Below are positions 1 through 4,948 of a DNA stretch of 6,609 nucleotides, in pieces. Within the stretch, counting starts at the first letter, position 1; every line of letters begins with the position of its first letter. A model generated the notes under the pieces. That model was not told where the DNA came from. It searched no databases and was given only the letters and a program-made list of their open reading frames with translations. This stretch comes from Acidobacteriota bacterium (lineage in GTDB: Bacteria; Acidobacteriota; Terriglobia; UBA7540), in NCBI GenBank assembly GCA_021828225.1, contig JAKASH010000168.1, forward strand, positions 1 to 6,609, written 5' to 3'. The position numbers and the translations under genes were made by a program.

Positions 1-54
1 GAGATTGGCTGCACCTTCGGTGTGCCGGGGCAGTGCAAGTGGCTGGGCGTCTGA
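1..54 (+). CDS. C-terminal end of an unidentified upstream gene (partial)
   Basis: Frame 1 is open from the window edge to a TGA at 52-54 and encodes a 17-residue tail (EIGCTFGVPGQCKWLGV). Fifteen of its 17 codons end in G or C, which is typical of coding sequence here. The competing frame 3, which stops with TAA at 60-62, has about 11 of 19. The tail is too short to assign a family. The next gene starts 14 nt after this stop on the same strand, so the two could be cotranscribed. The frame choice rests on codon bias alone. Confidence 0.4.
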   Translation, partial: EIGCTFGVPGQCKWLGV

Positions 55-68
55 TATGCTAAATCACA

Positions 69-491
69 GTGACCAAGGAAACTTTGCAAAGCTGGCTGCG
101 CGCGTATGGCGCGGCATGGGAGCAGCGGAACGCGCAGGCAGCGGTCGATCTGTTTGCCGAAGACGCTGTTTATTTCGTGCTGCCGTTCAGTGCGCCCATC
201 TGCGGCCGCCAGGAACTGTTGAAATACTGGAAGCATGTCACCAGCAGCCAGGAGCAGATTCAATTCGATTTTGAAATTCTCGCGGCCGGTCCCGCTGAGA
301 GCGTGGCGCACTGGCGGGCGTCATTTGTGCTCCCGAGCGAGAGAAAGCGGCTGGAACTGGACGGAATCTGCGTGGTTTCCCTCAATTCCGAGGGGAGATG
401 CACGCGGTTTTGGGGATGTTGGCACAAACGGGAAATCATGCTACCGTCATGCGCAAACAGAACCGCAGGCGCTGCGTGGCCTGTGCTCTGA
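69..491 (+). CDS. NTF2/SnoaL-like family protein
   Basis: This 140-residue protein looks like a small cone-shaped alpha+beta NTF2-like domain (SnoaL type). Residues 4-28 form an amphipathic helix and lead into LFAEDAVYFVLP, the usual helix-to-strand turn after the first helix. GRQELLKYWKHV (about 47-58) matches the third-helix motif common in this superfamily. Hydrophobic strands follow (FDFEILAAG, ESVAHWRASFVL, LDGICVVSLN), and FWGCWHKRE closes the sheet. The length is normal for the fold. Members range from enzymes such as ketosteroid isomerases and polyketide cyclases to binding proteins, so no reaction can be assigned. The start is GTG at 69, because no ATG precedes the first helix in frame. 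No clear Shine-Dalgarno sequence precedes it, which fits translational coupling to the gene ending 14 nt upstream. The last 15 or so residues lie beyond the fold and look like a non-conserved tail. Confidence 0.8.
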   Translation: MTKETLQSWLRAYGAAWEQRNAQAAVDLFAEDAVYFVLPFSAPICGRQELLKYWKHVTSSQEQIQFDFEILAAGPAESVAHWRASFVLPSERKRLELDGICVVSLNSEGRCTRFWGCWHKREIMLPSCANRTAGAAWPVL

Positions 492-544
492 AATCGAGCA
501 GACATGCGCGCGACAGCAGCCGCGGTCGTTTGCCGAGGGGACGA

Positions 545-748
545 TCAGTCCACGTCCAGGCCGTACGTAACCCGCGGAATCGGAGCCCGGTACTCCCAGT
601 CGGAGATGGGAGCCACCTTGTAACGGTAGAGCCGGCAGAATTCGCACACCTGGGCCACAAGAAAGACGCTTTCCTGGTCTGTCCACCGGTGTTTGCAACT
701 TCCGGCCAGAGGTTTTGCGATTTGAGACGCATCAGATTTGATATGCAT
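545..748 (-). CDS. Small CHCC zinc-finger-like protein, function unknown
   Basis: This is a 67-residue protein from ATG 748 to a TGA at 545-547. It contains C18-x-H20 and C35-x2-C38, a possible four-ligand zinc knuckle or ribbon. After it comes an aromatic and basic segment (LYRYK) and a WEYRAPIPRV stretch that looks conserved-protein-like. AAGGG at 756-760 sits 7 nt upstream of the ATG. A longer form starting at TTG 772 adds eight residues and has a GGAGGGGG stretch upstream (783-790), so that start remains possible. It lies 66 nt downstream of the galactosidase stop on the same strand with no hairpin terminator between, so readthrough is likely. It is convergent with the NTF2-like gene. Codon third positions in the C-terminal half are rich in G and C, as in real genes here. 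I do not recognise a named family. A regulator, nucleic-acid binder or metal-binding accessory protein would all fit. Confidence 0.6.
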   Translation of the reverse strand: MHIKSDASQIAKPLAGSCKHRWTDQESVFLVAQVCEFCRLYRYKVAPISDWEYRAPIPRVTYGLDVD

Positions 749-755
749 AAGCCAA

Positions 756-760
756 CCCTT
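756..760 (-). promoter_or_regulatory. Ribosome binding site of the small zinc-finger-like gene
   Basis: On the minus strand AAGGG precedes ATG 748 with a 7-nt spacer. This supports the ATG start over the TTG at 772, whose own purine-rich stretch (783-790) is spaced somewhat far away. Confidence 0.45.
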
Positions 761-814
761 GCCATCCTTCAAGCTTCGTGATCCCCCTCCGGCCCAAGAA
801 GCAGAATCCCTCGT

Positions 815-1999
815 CTAACTGCTTGTCTTCACCCTGATCATGATAACGCCGTGCCGCGGAACCTGGGCCGTGTAGCTGCCCTTGAAGGTTCCCAGATCTT
901 TCCTGGCCCACAAGTCGCGAATCGATGCGGGGCCGTCAAGCCCGATCTCTTTCAAGTATACGGTGACCGGCATGGCGGACTCGCCTTTGTTGAAAAGCCC
1001 CACGGCTTTGCTGCCGTCGGCCAGCGGCTTGACCCAAACATCCAGCGGGCCTTCCTCTCTTATGCGATGTCCCTCAATCCCGGCCGGGTCCTGGTCCACG
1101 GCAATCACTTCGGGATTGGTCAGGATGGCCAGCGTTTCCGGCGACATCGCTGTCAGGTCGTTGCCTGTAATCAGAGGCGCCGCCAGGATGCACCACAGGC
1201 TCATATGAGTCTCTTCTTCATTCACGTTCATGTGCCCGTTGCCGACCTCGAGCATGTCGGGATCGTTCCAGTGCCCGGGCCCGGCATACCGCGCAAGACC
1301 CTCCTGACCGAATCCGATGAAGGCCATGCGGGTGTAATTGTCCTGGATATCGTCGGTGGTTCTCCAGAGGTTTCCGCCCACTGACGCTCCCCACCTCCAG
1401 ACGCGATCCATGCCGTACTGGCACAGGCTGAAGACGATGGGCCGCCCCGTTGCCGCCAGCGCCTTGTGCATCTTCCTGTAAACGGCGGGCATCTGGGAAG
1501 GTTTGTAGACCTGGCGGGCGCTGCACCAGTCGTATTTCAAATAGTCCACGCCCCAGGAGGCATAGGTCTCCGCATCCTGCTTTTCATGCTCGTAGCTGCC
1601 GGTGTAGCCTGCGCAGGTTTTGGGGCCGGGCGAAGAATAGATTCCGAACTTCAAGCCCAGGCTGTGGATGTAATCGCCCAGGGCCTTCATGTCCGGGAAG
1701 CGGCTGTTCGGGTGGATCACGCCGTTCGCGTCGCGCTTGCCCGCCCAGCAGTCATCCACATTGACGTATTCATAACCGGCGGCTTTCATGCCGTTGGTGG
1801 CCATCGCGTGAGCCTCCTCGCGGACAACCGCCTCGCTGACTTTGCAGCCGAAATGGTTCCAACTGTTCCACCCCATGGGAGGAGTGGCGACGAGCTGCTC
1901 TCCCTGTCCCCGAGCCGTTGGAACTCCACACGCCAGAATGAAAACCAGAATTGCGGGATACAACCCTCCGCGCCAAAGGCCCGGTGTCCCCCTGATCAT
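815..1999 (-). CDS. Secreted alpha-galactosidase, glycoside hydrolase family 27
   Basis: This 394-residue protein is a retaining GH27 enzyme that should release terminal alpha-galactose from oligosaccharides, galactomannan or glycolipids outside the cytoplasm. A signal peptide (about 1-31) has a hydrophobic core, LYPAILVFILACG; its Cys could be a weak lipobox, but ordinary secretion after TARG is as likely. The barrel begins with PPMGWNSWN (40-48). The sugar-binding Asp pair is in VNVDDCW (about 82-83), the nucleophile is Asp157 in YLKYDWC, and the acid/base is Asp217 in WRTTDDI. Four Cys (52, 84, 129, 159) match the spacing of the two disulfides of characterised GH27 enzymes. GPGHWNDPDML and the C-terminal beta-sandwich (about 310-394) complete a normal-length protein. 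CQYG replaces the CEWG-like recognition loop of plant enzymes, so exact specificity (alpha-Gal, alpha-GalNAc, beta-L-Arap) is less certain than the family. ATG 1999 is preferred to TTG 2017 because GAGGGGAG lies 5 nt upstream of it. Confidence 0.95.
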   Translation of the reverse strand: MIRGTPGLWRGGLYPAILVFILACGVPTARGQGEQLVATPPMGWNSWNHFGCKVSEAVVREEAHAMATNGMKAAGYEYVNVDDCWAGKRDANGVIHPNSRFPDMKALGDYIHSLGLKFGIYSSPGPKTCAGYTGSYEHEKQDAETYASWGVDYLKYDWCSARQVYKPSQMPAVYRKMHKALAATGRPIVFSLCQYGMDRVWRWGASVGGNLWRTTDDIQDNYTRMAFIGFGQEGLARYAGPGHWNDPDMLEVGNGHMNVNEEETHMSLWCILAAPLITGNDLTAMSPETLAILTNPEVIAVDQDPAGIEGHRIREEGPLDVWVKPLADGSKAVGLFNKGESAMPVTVYLKEIGLDGPASIRDLWARKDLGTFKGSYTAQVPRHGVIMIRVKTSS

Positions 2000-2004
2000 C
2001 GCTG

Positions 2005-2012
2005 CTCCCCTC
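2005..2012 (-). promoter_or_regulatory. Ribosome binding site of the GH27 gene
   Basis: On the minus strand GAGGGGAG is followed by 5 nt and ATG 1999. The longer in-frame TTG at 2017 has no purine-rich sequence ahead of it and would put this site inside the coding region, so the ATG is the likely start. Confidence 0.7.
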
Positions 2013-2137
2013 TTCAAGGAATTTGAGCCTGCAAGGATAGGCAGTTTACTACTTCGACATTTGAAAGTCTATAAGCAATCTAGCCTGGCTTACGACGGTC
2101 GGCAGCAACCCCACTCCCACTGGTGGCCGCGGTTTCG

Positions 2138-2257
2138 TCTGTAGCGGCGGTGTCCTCACCGCCGGCTCTTCACTTGCCTGGTGCGAAAGGAAGCGCGGTT
2201 GGCGTGGGGTTTCTTCGATGCGCCGCAGACCGCCGGTAGGGACACCGGCGATACAGA
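2138..2257. repeat. REPIN/MITE-like inverted repeat element with two hairpins
   Basis: The 28 bases at 2138-2165 and the reverse complement of 2230-2257 match at 23 of 28 positions, both starting TCTGTA. Each arm also folds on itself. The left arm has an 8-bp perfect stem (CGGCGGTG/CACCGCCG, 2145-2152 with 2157-2164, loop TCCT). The right arm has a 7-bp perfect stem (CGCCGGT/ACCGGCG, 2231-2237 with 2244-2250, loop AGGGAC). Two REP-type hairpins in inverted orientation separated by about 64 nt is the architecture of REPIN elements, which RAYT transposases mobilise in trans. No transposase gene is in the window. The element ends 15 nt beyond the stop of the TlpA-type gene, between it and the GH27 gene, so the paired hairpins may protect, attenuate or end the transcript. 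That it is repeated elsewhere in the genome is an inference. Confidence 0.7.
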
Positions 2258-2272
2258 GTCGCGTGGCCATCC

Positions 2273-3505
2273 TCAATCGGCCTTCTTGAGGTCCGCAATC
2301 AGTGCTTTTTCGCTCAAAAATGCTTTGTGATATAGAACGACCCTCCCTGCGCCGTTGATCAGCACCAGGGTGGGCAATACGTAAACACCGTAGCGGTCCC
2401 AGACTTTTTGGCCCAGAACCAACGTAGAAAAATGTTCGCGGTTCCTGGTGAGAAAGCTTTGCACCCAGCGGGGCTCCTCGTTGGTGATCCGAAAAATTGT
2501 GAGGGTCCCAGAACTCCATTGCTTCTCCACTTTCTCGAGAATGGCCTCCTCTCCCCGGCACGGGGCGCACCACGTGGCCCAGAAATCAATCAGAACAGGC
2601 CTGCCGCGGGCGCTTGCCAGGCTCTCGCTCTGGCCCTGGAGGTTTTTGAGGGTAAAGTCGGGTGCAACGCTGCCAATTGCTGGAGGAGGAGAGACGCGCT
2701 GGTGTTTCGCAAGTTCGGACTTCGGTACTCTTTCTCGAGGAAGATGTTCATAAGGGTGGTACCACGACGGAACCGGTCCATTGAGTTTATAAGACTGGAA
2801 GGTTATGACCCAATGTTCCACAAGATGGGGATGGGTGGGGTTTGCACTATTGAACCCGGTGAAGCTTGCCTTGAGGACAAGGTGGTTTGCTTTGCCCACC
2901 CACAGCTTTTCAACGCTGCCCTTCACCATTTCCGGGTTGTTCACTGTCACCCGCCAATGAATTTCAACGATGAAGCAGGGGAGTTTCTTGCCGTTGGTGA
3001 ACACAGAACCTTGCCCCAAGATTTTCGCGGAGTCCAATCCATCAGGAAGGCGGAAAAACTGAAAGGCGAGCTGGGGCGGCATCACATGCAGCAGGCCGGG
3101 TTTCTCAGGTCCGTTTCCCGCTATTTTTCTGATCATGGTGCCGTCGTGATAGCGAACACCCACATGGGGACCTCCCGAGGACACGAGTTCCAAAGGATAC
3201 GCCGACCGGTACTTGCTGCTGTCGACTTCTTCCGTTTCCTGAACTTCTCCAGTAAACGAATAAGACTTCAGGTGGCGATAGGTGTTGCCTATCTGGCTGA
3301 GGATGGCTCCGGCTTCCTGCGGATAAGCTGTTGTCGGCCACGCCAGGCATAGAAACAGTACGCAAACAACCAGCCCAATGGTGGCCGGAAGTCTTCTCGT
3401 GCCCTCTGATGTGTTGTCGGAAGGCAATGGAACGTCACTGTGCGGGATTGGTTTTGCAAGATGTGGTTTCCTCTGATTTATGAAAAAGCAATCCGGAATT
3501 CCCAT
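2273..3505 (-). CDS. TlpA-type thioredoxin with an N-terminal LolA-like domain
   Basis: This 410-residue envelope protein has a cytoplasmic N-terminal stretch of about 38 residues. A hydrophobic segment (about 39-55, IGLVVCVLFLCLAW) then acts as signal peptide or membrane anchor. Residues about 62-255 look like a LolA/outer-membrane-lipoprotein-sorting-type beta fold, starting AILSQIGNTYRHLKSYSF, with a strand-rich middle (KLWVGKANHLVLKASF, WVITFQSYKLNGPVP). A Pro-rich linker leads to a thioredoxin-like domain (about 275-410): GSVAPDFTLKNLQG, FWATWCAPC with active-site Cys313 and Cys316, and the cis-Pro loop YVLPTLVLIN (Pro378). This fits a thiol-disulfide reductase of the TlpA/ResA class acting outside the membrane; the LolA-like part may bind a lipid or a partner. 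ATG 3505 is chosen because GGAGG lies 5 nt upstream. The open frame continues to 3673, but the added 56 residues show no domain and come before the hydrophobic segment. The gene is divergent from the receiver gene and 273 nt upstream of the GH27 start. Confidence 0.88.
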   Translation of the reverse strand: MGIPDCFFINQRKPHLAKPIPHSDVPLPSDNTSEGTRRLPATIGLVVCVLFLCLAWPTTAYPQEAGAILSQIGNTYRHLKSYSFTGEVQETEEVDSSKYRSAYPLELVSSGGPHVGVRYHDGTMIRKIAGNGPEKPGLLHVMPPQLAFQFFRLPDGLDSAKILGQGSVFTNGKKLPCFIVEIHWRVTVNNPEMVKGSVEKLWVGKANHLVLKASFTGFNSANPTHPHLVEHWVITFQSYKLNGPVPSWYHPYEHLPRERVPKSELAKHQRVSPPPAIGSVAPDFTLKNLQGQSESLASARGRPVLIDFWATWCAPCRGEEAILEKVEKQWSSGTLTIFRITNEEPRWVQSFLTRNREHFSTLVLGQKVWDRYGVYVLPTLVLINGAGRVVLYHKAFLSEKALIADLKKAD

Positions 3506-3510
3506 TTTGG

Positions 3511-3515
3511 CCTCC
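3511..3515 (-). promoter_or_regulatory. Ribosome binding site of the TlpA-type gene
   Basis: GGAGG on the minus strand, followed by CCAAA and ATG 3505, is an ideal spacing. It fixes the start well inside the longest open frame. Confidence 0.75.
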
Positions 3516-3610
3516 GAAGTTGCTAGCATGGATGCACCCGGCGACGTCGCTTCAAAACGTATGCGGGGGGCCGCGAGCAGCGAAATCAGCCGCGGTAAGC
3601 CGATTGCCGA

Positions 3611-3629
3611 TACAGCAGACCCCGCTGTA
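3611..3629. repeat. Hairpin with 6-bp stem upstream of the TlpA-type gene
   Basis: TACAGC (3611-3616) pairs with GCTGTA (3624-3629) around the 7-nt loop AGACCCC. On the minus strand the adjoining CTGTATCG resembles the outer end of the right arm of the 2138-2257 element, so it could be a decayed relative. It lies about 105 nt upstream of the ATG and may fall in the transcript leader. Short stems like this also occur by chance. Confidence 0.35.
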
Positions 3630-3745
3630 CTAGTGCATCTTTGGCAGTAGCCTATCTCTAAAACACTCCTCAATGCAACATCCGATTCTAATTCGGGCGC
3701 AGGCCCCGGTGCTTTGTAGATACCTTCCGCTGGAACGTCTCGTTC

Positions 3746-3763
3746 TTCGGGTAGACACCCGAG
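3746..3763. repeat. Hairpin with 7-bp stem in the divergent intergenic region
   Basis: TTCGGGT (3746-3752) pairs with ACCCGAG (3757-3763), with one G-T wobble, around the tetraloop AGAC. The stem lies between two direct copies of CGTCTCG (3736-3742 and 3769-3775). No T-tract follows, so it is not a typical intrinsic terminator. It probably belongs to a non-coding intergenic repeat. Confidence 0.4.
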
Positions 3764-3847
3764 CGGGGCGTCTCGACATCTGGTTGGACTGGCGGCTGGA
3801 TCAGAAATTGAGGCGGTATAAGCGGCCTGCTTCCGGGCTAAAACCGT

Positions 3848-3871
3848 CCAGCCGGATTCGAATCCGGCTGG
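3848..3871. repeat. Perfect 24-bp palindrome in the divergent intergenic region
   Basis: The 24 bases read identically on both strands, with CCAGCCGG on the left and TTCGAA at the centre. The palindrome could form a hairpin in RNA or serve as a dimeric protein site. It ends 13 nt before the -35 box of the promoter at 3885-3912, a position suited to an operator. A second partner for its left half exists: CGGCTGGA at 3793-3800 is complementary to TCCAGCCG at 3847-3854, so two mutually exclusive folds are possible. The absence of a following T-run argues against a standard terminator. Confidence 0.6.
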
Positions 3872-3884
3872 TTCACTTATCAGC

Positions 3885-3912
3885 TTGACTTGTCTTATGC
3901 CTGTGTTACGAT
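3885..3912 (+). promoter_or_regulatory. Sigma70-like promoter pointing at the receiver gene
   Basis: TTGACT (3885-3890) and TACGAT (3907-3912) are separated by 16 nt, close to the TTGACA/TATAAT consensus. The same hexamers, with an 18-nt gap, precede the radical SAM gene. Transcription would start near 3918-3920 and run through about 370 nt before ATG 4290. Confidence 0.5.
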
Positions 3913-3946
3913 AAGGTTGCTCGAACAGACGAGAGTTCTTCGCAAG

Positions 3947-3954
3947 AAGGAGGT
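3947..3954 (+). promoter_or_regulatory. Orphan perfect Shine-Dalgarno sequence AAGGAGGT
   Basis: These eight bases are fully complementary to the usual 16S rRNA 3' end. However, no ATG, GTG or TTG occurs within the next 20 or so bases. It lies in the presumed leader of the receiver gene and overlaps the 3' side of a small hairpin (3936-3948). Confidence 0.35.
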
Positions 3955-4279
3955 AACAAGGTTTTTATCCGGGTTCTTCCTTTCGTGCTGCCAAGTCTCT
4001 TGCGTCACGCCGGATTCTCACAAGGGAGAGCTTGGTCCTGCCAAAAGTTAAGACGTTCTTCATCGCTCTGTATACTACGTTCTTTTCCTTCTACGACATC
4101 TGAACCTGATTCGCGGCTTGGACGTTGACCTGAAAGATAAAAAACTGAAGTACGCTCGCTCACAGATGCTGTGCGGCGGTGCTTGACTTGATTTTCACAG
4201 AAGGGGCTGTGCTGTGGAACAAGCAAGGAAAAGATAATCCATACCTCGATCCGAAGTTTCAAAGGGTCGAGGAGATTGC

Positions 4280-4284
4280 GGAGG
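4280..4284 (+). promoter_or_regulatory. Ribosome binding site of the receiver gene
   Basis: GGAGG followed by GTCTT and ATG 4290 is an ideal arrangement. It is the main reason for choosing this ATG over the upstream in-frame GTG at 4179. Confidence 0.7.
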
Positions 4285-4289
4285 GTCTT

Positions 4290-4718
4290 ATGCCACACCG
4301 TTTGGGCGTGCCAAAGCACGCAGAACAGACGCGATTTGTGTCGAGGGGACACGTTCTCGTCGTGGACGAGGACCGGGGCGATCTGGTCTACTACCGGACA
4401 GTTCTCCAACGGATGGGGTGTACGGTGGTGACCTGCGGCTCGTACGGGGAGGCGCTGGACTGCCTTAGGTCCGAGCGATTCGACCTTGTCGTGTTGAGCC
4501 AGGGGAGTTCGGCATTCGAGGGGCGCCATGTGCTGGAACACGCGCTCGCGATCGACCGCGACAGGTCTGTCCTGGTAGTGGCTCGTTCCCTCGACATGGG
4601 CTGCTACCTGGAGGCCATGCAATTGGGGGCAAGGGACTACCTGGAAGAACCTGTTCCGGAGAAGGACATCATGCGGGTTGCGGAAACATGCCTGACTTCC
4701 CGTGCTGTTGCTGCCTGA
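4290..4718 (+). CDS. Stand-alone degenerate response-regulator receiver domain
   Basis: This 142-residue protein consists of one CheY-like receiver domain (about 21-135) with no output domain. HVLVVDEDR gives beta-1 and the acidic pocket (Asp26, Glu27). FDLVVLSQG is beta-3, where the residue aligned with the phosphorylated Asp is Ser70. VLVVARS is beta-4 with no clear Thr/Ser switch at the usual place. GARDYLEEPV is the beta-5 motif, where Glu120 replaces the invariant Lys before Pro. It therefore keeps the fold but should not be phosphorylated in the normal way, and probably acts as a pseudo-receiver through protein contacts. No histidine kinase or output gene adjoins it, so the partner is unknown. 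The gene has its own upstream promoter candidate and a long leader, and is convergent with the radical SAM gene. I recall similar single-domain proteins from Acidobacteriota, but cannot verify this here. Loss of Lys together with Asp makes simple sequencing error unlikely. Confidence 0.85.
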   Translation: MPHRLGVPKHAEQTRFVSRGHVLVVDEDRGDLVYYRTVLQRMGCTVVTCGSYGEALDCLRSERFDLVVLSQGSSAFEGRHVLEHALAIDRDRSVLVVARSLDMGCYLEAMQLGARDYLEEPVPEKDIMRVAETCLTSRAVAA

Positions 4719-4948
4719 AGTTCACCGCAGGATAAGGTTGCGTACCGCTTGCCTTGTTACATCAGCAGAGTTCGACTTCGTTTACCGGTTCCACCACACG
4801 ATGGGGTGACAGGAAGAAAAGGCTGAATTCGTAACAGGTCTCCGCTCGGACCCTGCAGGCCCAAGCTTGCGCTTCTCGCGGCTGGCGGTGCGTAGATCTG
4901 CCCACCACGGCCCGCCGGGGATGCGCAGGGAAGTGCGGACCCTGACCT
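4719..4948. other. Convergent intergenic region, no gene or clear terminator
   Basis: These 230 bases separate the ends of the receiver gene and the radical SAM gene. I found no hairpin followed by a T-run on either strand. Features seen are a second copy of GATAAGGTTGC (4731-4741, also at 3910-3920) and two copies of CGGACCCTG (4847-4855 and 4936-4944). Both pairs are short enough to be chance. Confidence 0.4.

Larger units (their letters stand above)
3913..4289 (+). other. Long leader before the receiver gene, no convincing gene
   Basis: No open frame here has a start, a ribosome binding site and a codon pattern that agree. A small hairpin (TTCTT 3936-3940 with AAGAA 3944-3948) runs into a perfect AAGGAGGT. 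The receiver frame itself is open from 4149 with a possible GTG at 4179, which would add 37 residues. Only about half of those codons end in G or C, clearly fewer than in the gene body, so I treat it as untranslated. If the promoter at 3885-3912 is real, this is a leader of roughly 370 nt and may carry post-transcriptional control. A promoter closer to the gene was not found. Confidence 0.4.

Noticed and set aside
1466..2026. 186-residue plus-strand ORF opposite the GH27 gene
   Set aside because: It is antisense to the conserved catalytic half of the galactosidase and is explained as a shadow.
2408..3352. 314-residue plus-strand ORF opposite the TlpA-type gene
   Set aside because: It is antisense to a gene with clear domains and shows no recognisable motif. 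It is a by-product of high G+C codon use on the opposite strand.
3506..3673. 56-residue N-terminal extension of the TlpA-type protein to TTG 3673
   Set aside because: No ribosome binding site precedes that TTG, the extension has no domain, and GGAGG stands 5 nt before ATG 3505.
3848..3871. tRNA T-arm (the TTCGAATCC string inside the palindrome)
   Set aside because: The pair expected at tRNA positions 53-61 would be A-C, no matching 7-bp acceptor stem exists upstream or downstream, and no D-arm or anticodon arm can be built. The string is explained by the palindrome.
3673..3888. 71-residue plus-strand ORF in the divergent intergenic region
   Set aside because: It has no ribosome binding site, its end runs through the palindrome and gives a repetitive SRIRIR tail, and it covers the hairpins. 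Most likely non-coding.
3953..3962. 16S rRNA 3' fragment (GTAACAAGGT)
   Set aside because: Only ten bases match the conserved 3' region of 16S rRNA. The flanks on both sides do not match.
4179..4289. 37-residue N-terminal extension of the receiver protein to GTG 4179
   Set aside because: Codon third positions are much less G/C-rich than in the gene body, no good ribosome binding site precedes the GTG, and ATG 4290 has an ideal one.
4005..4622. 205-residue minus-strand ORF opposite the receiver gene
   Set aside because: It overlaps the receiver coding region in antisense, has no recognisable domain and has an irregular composition.
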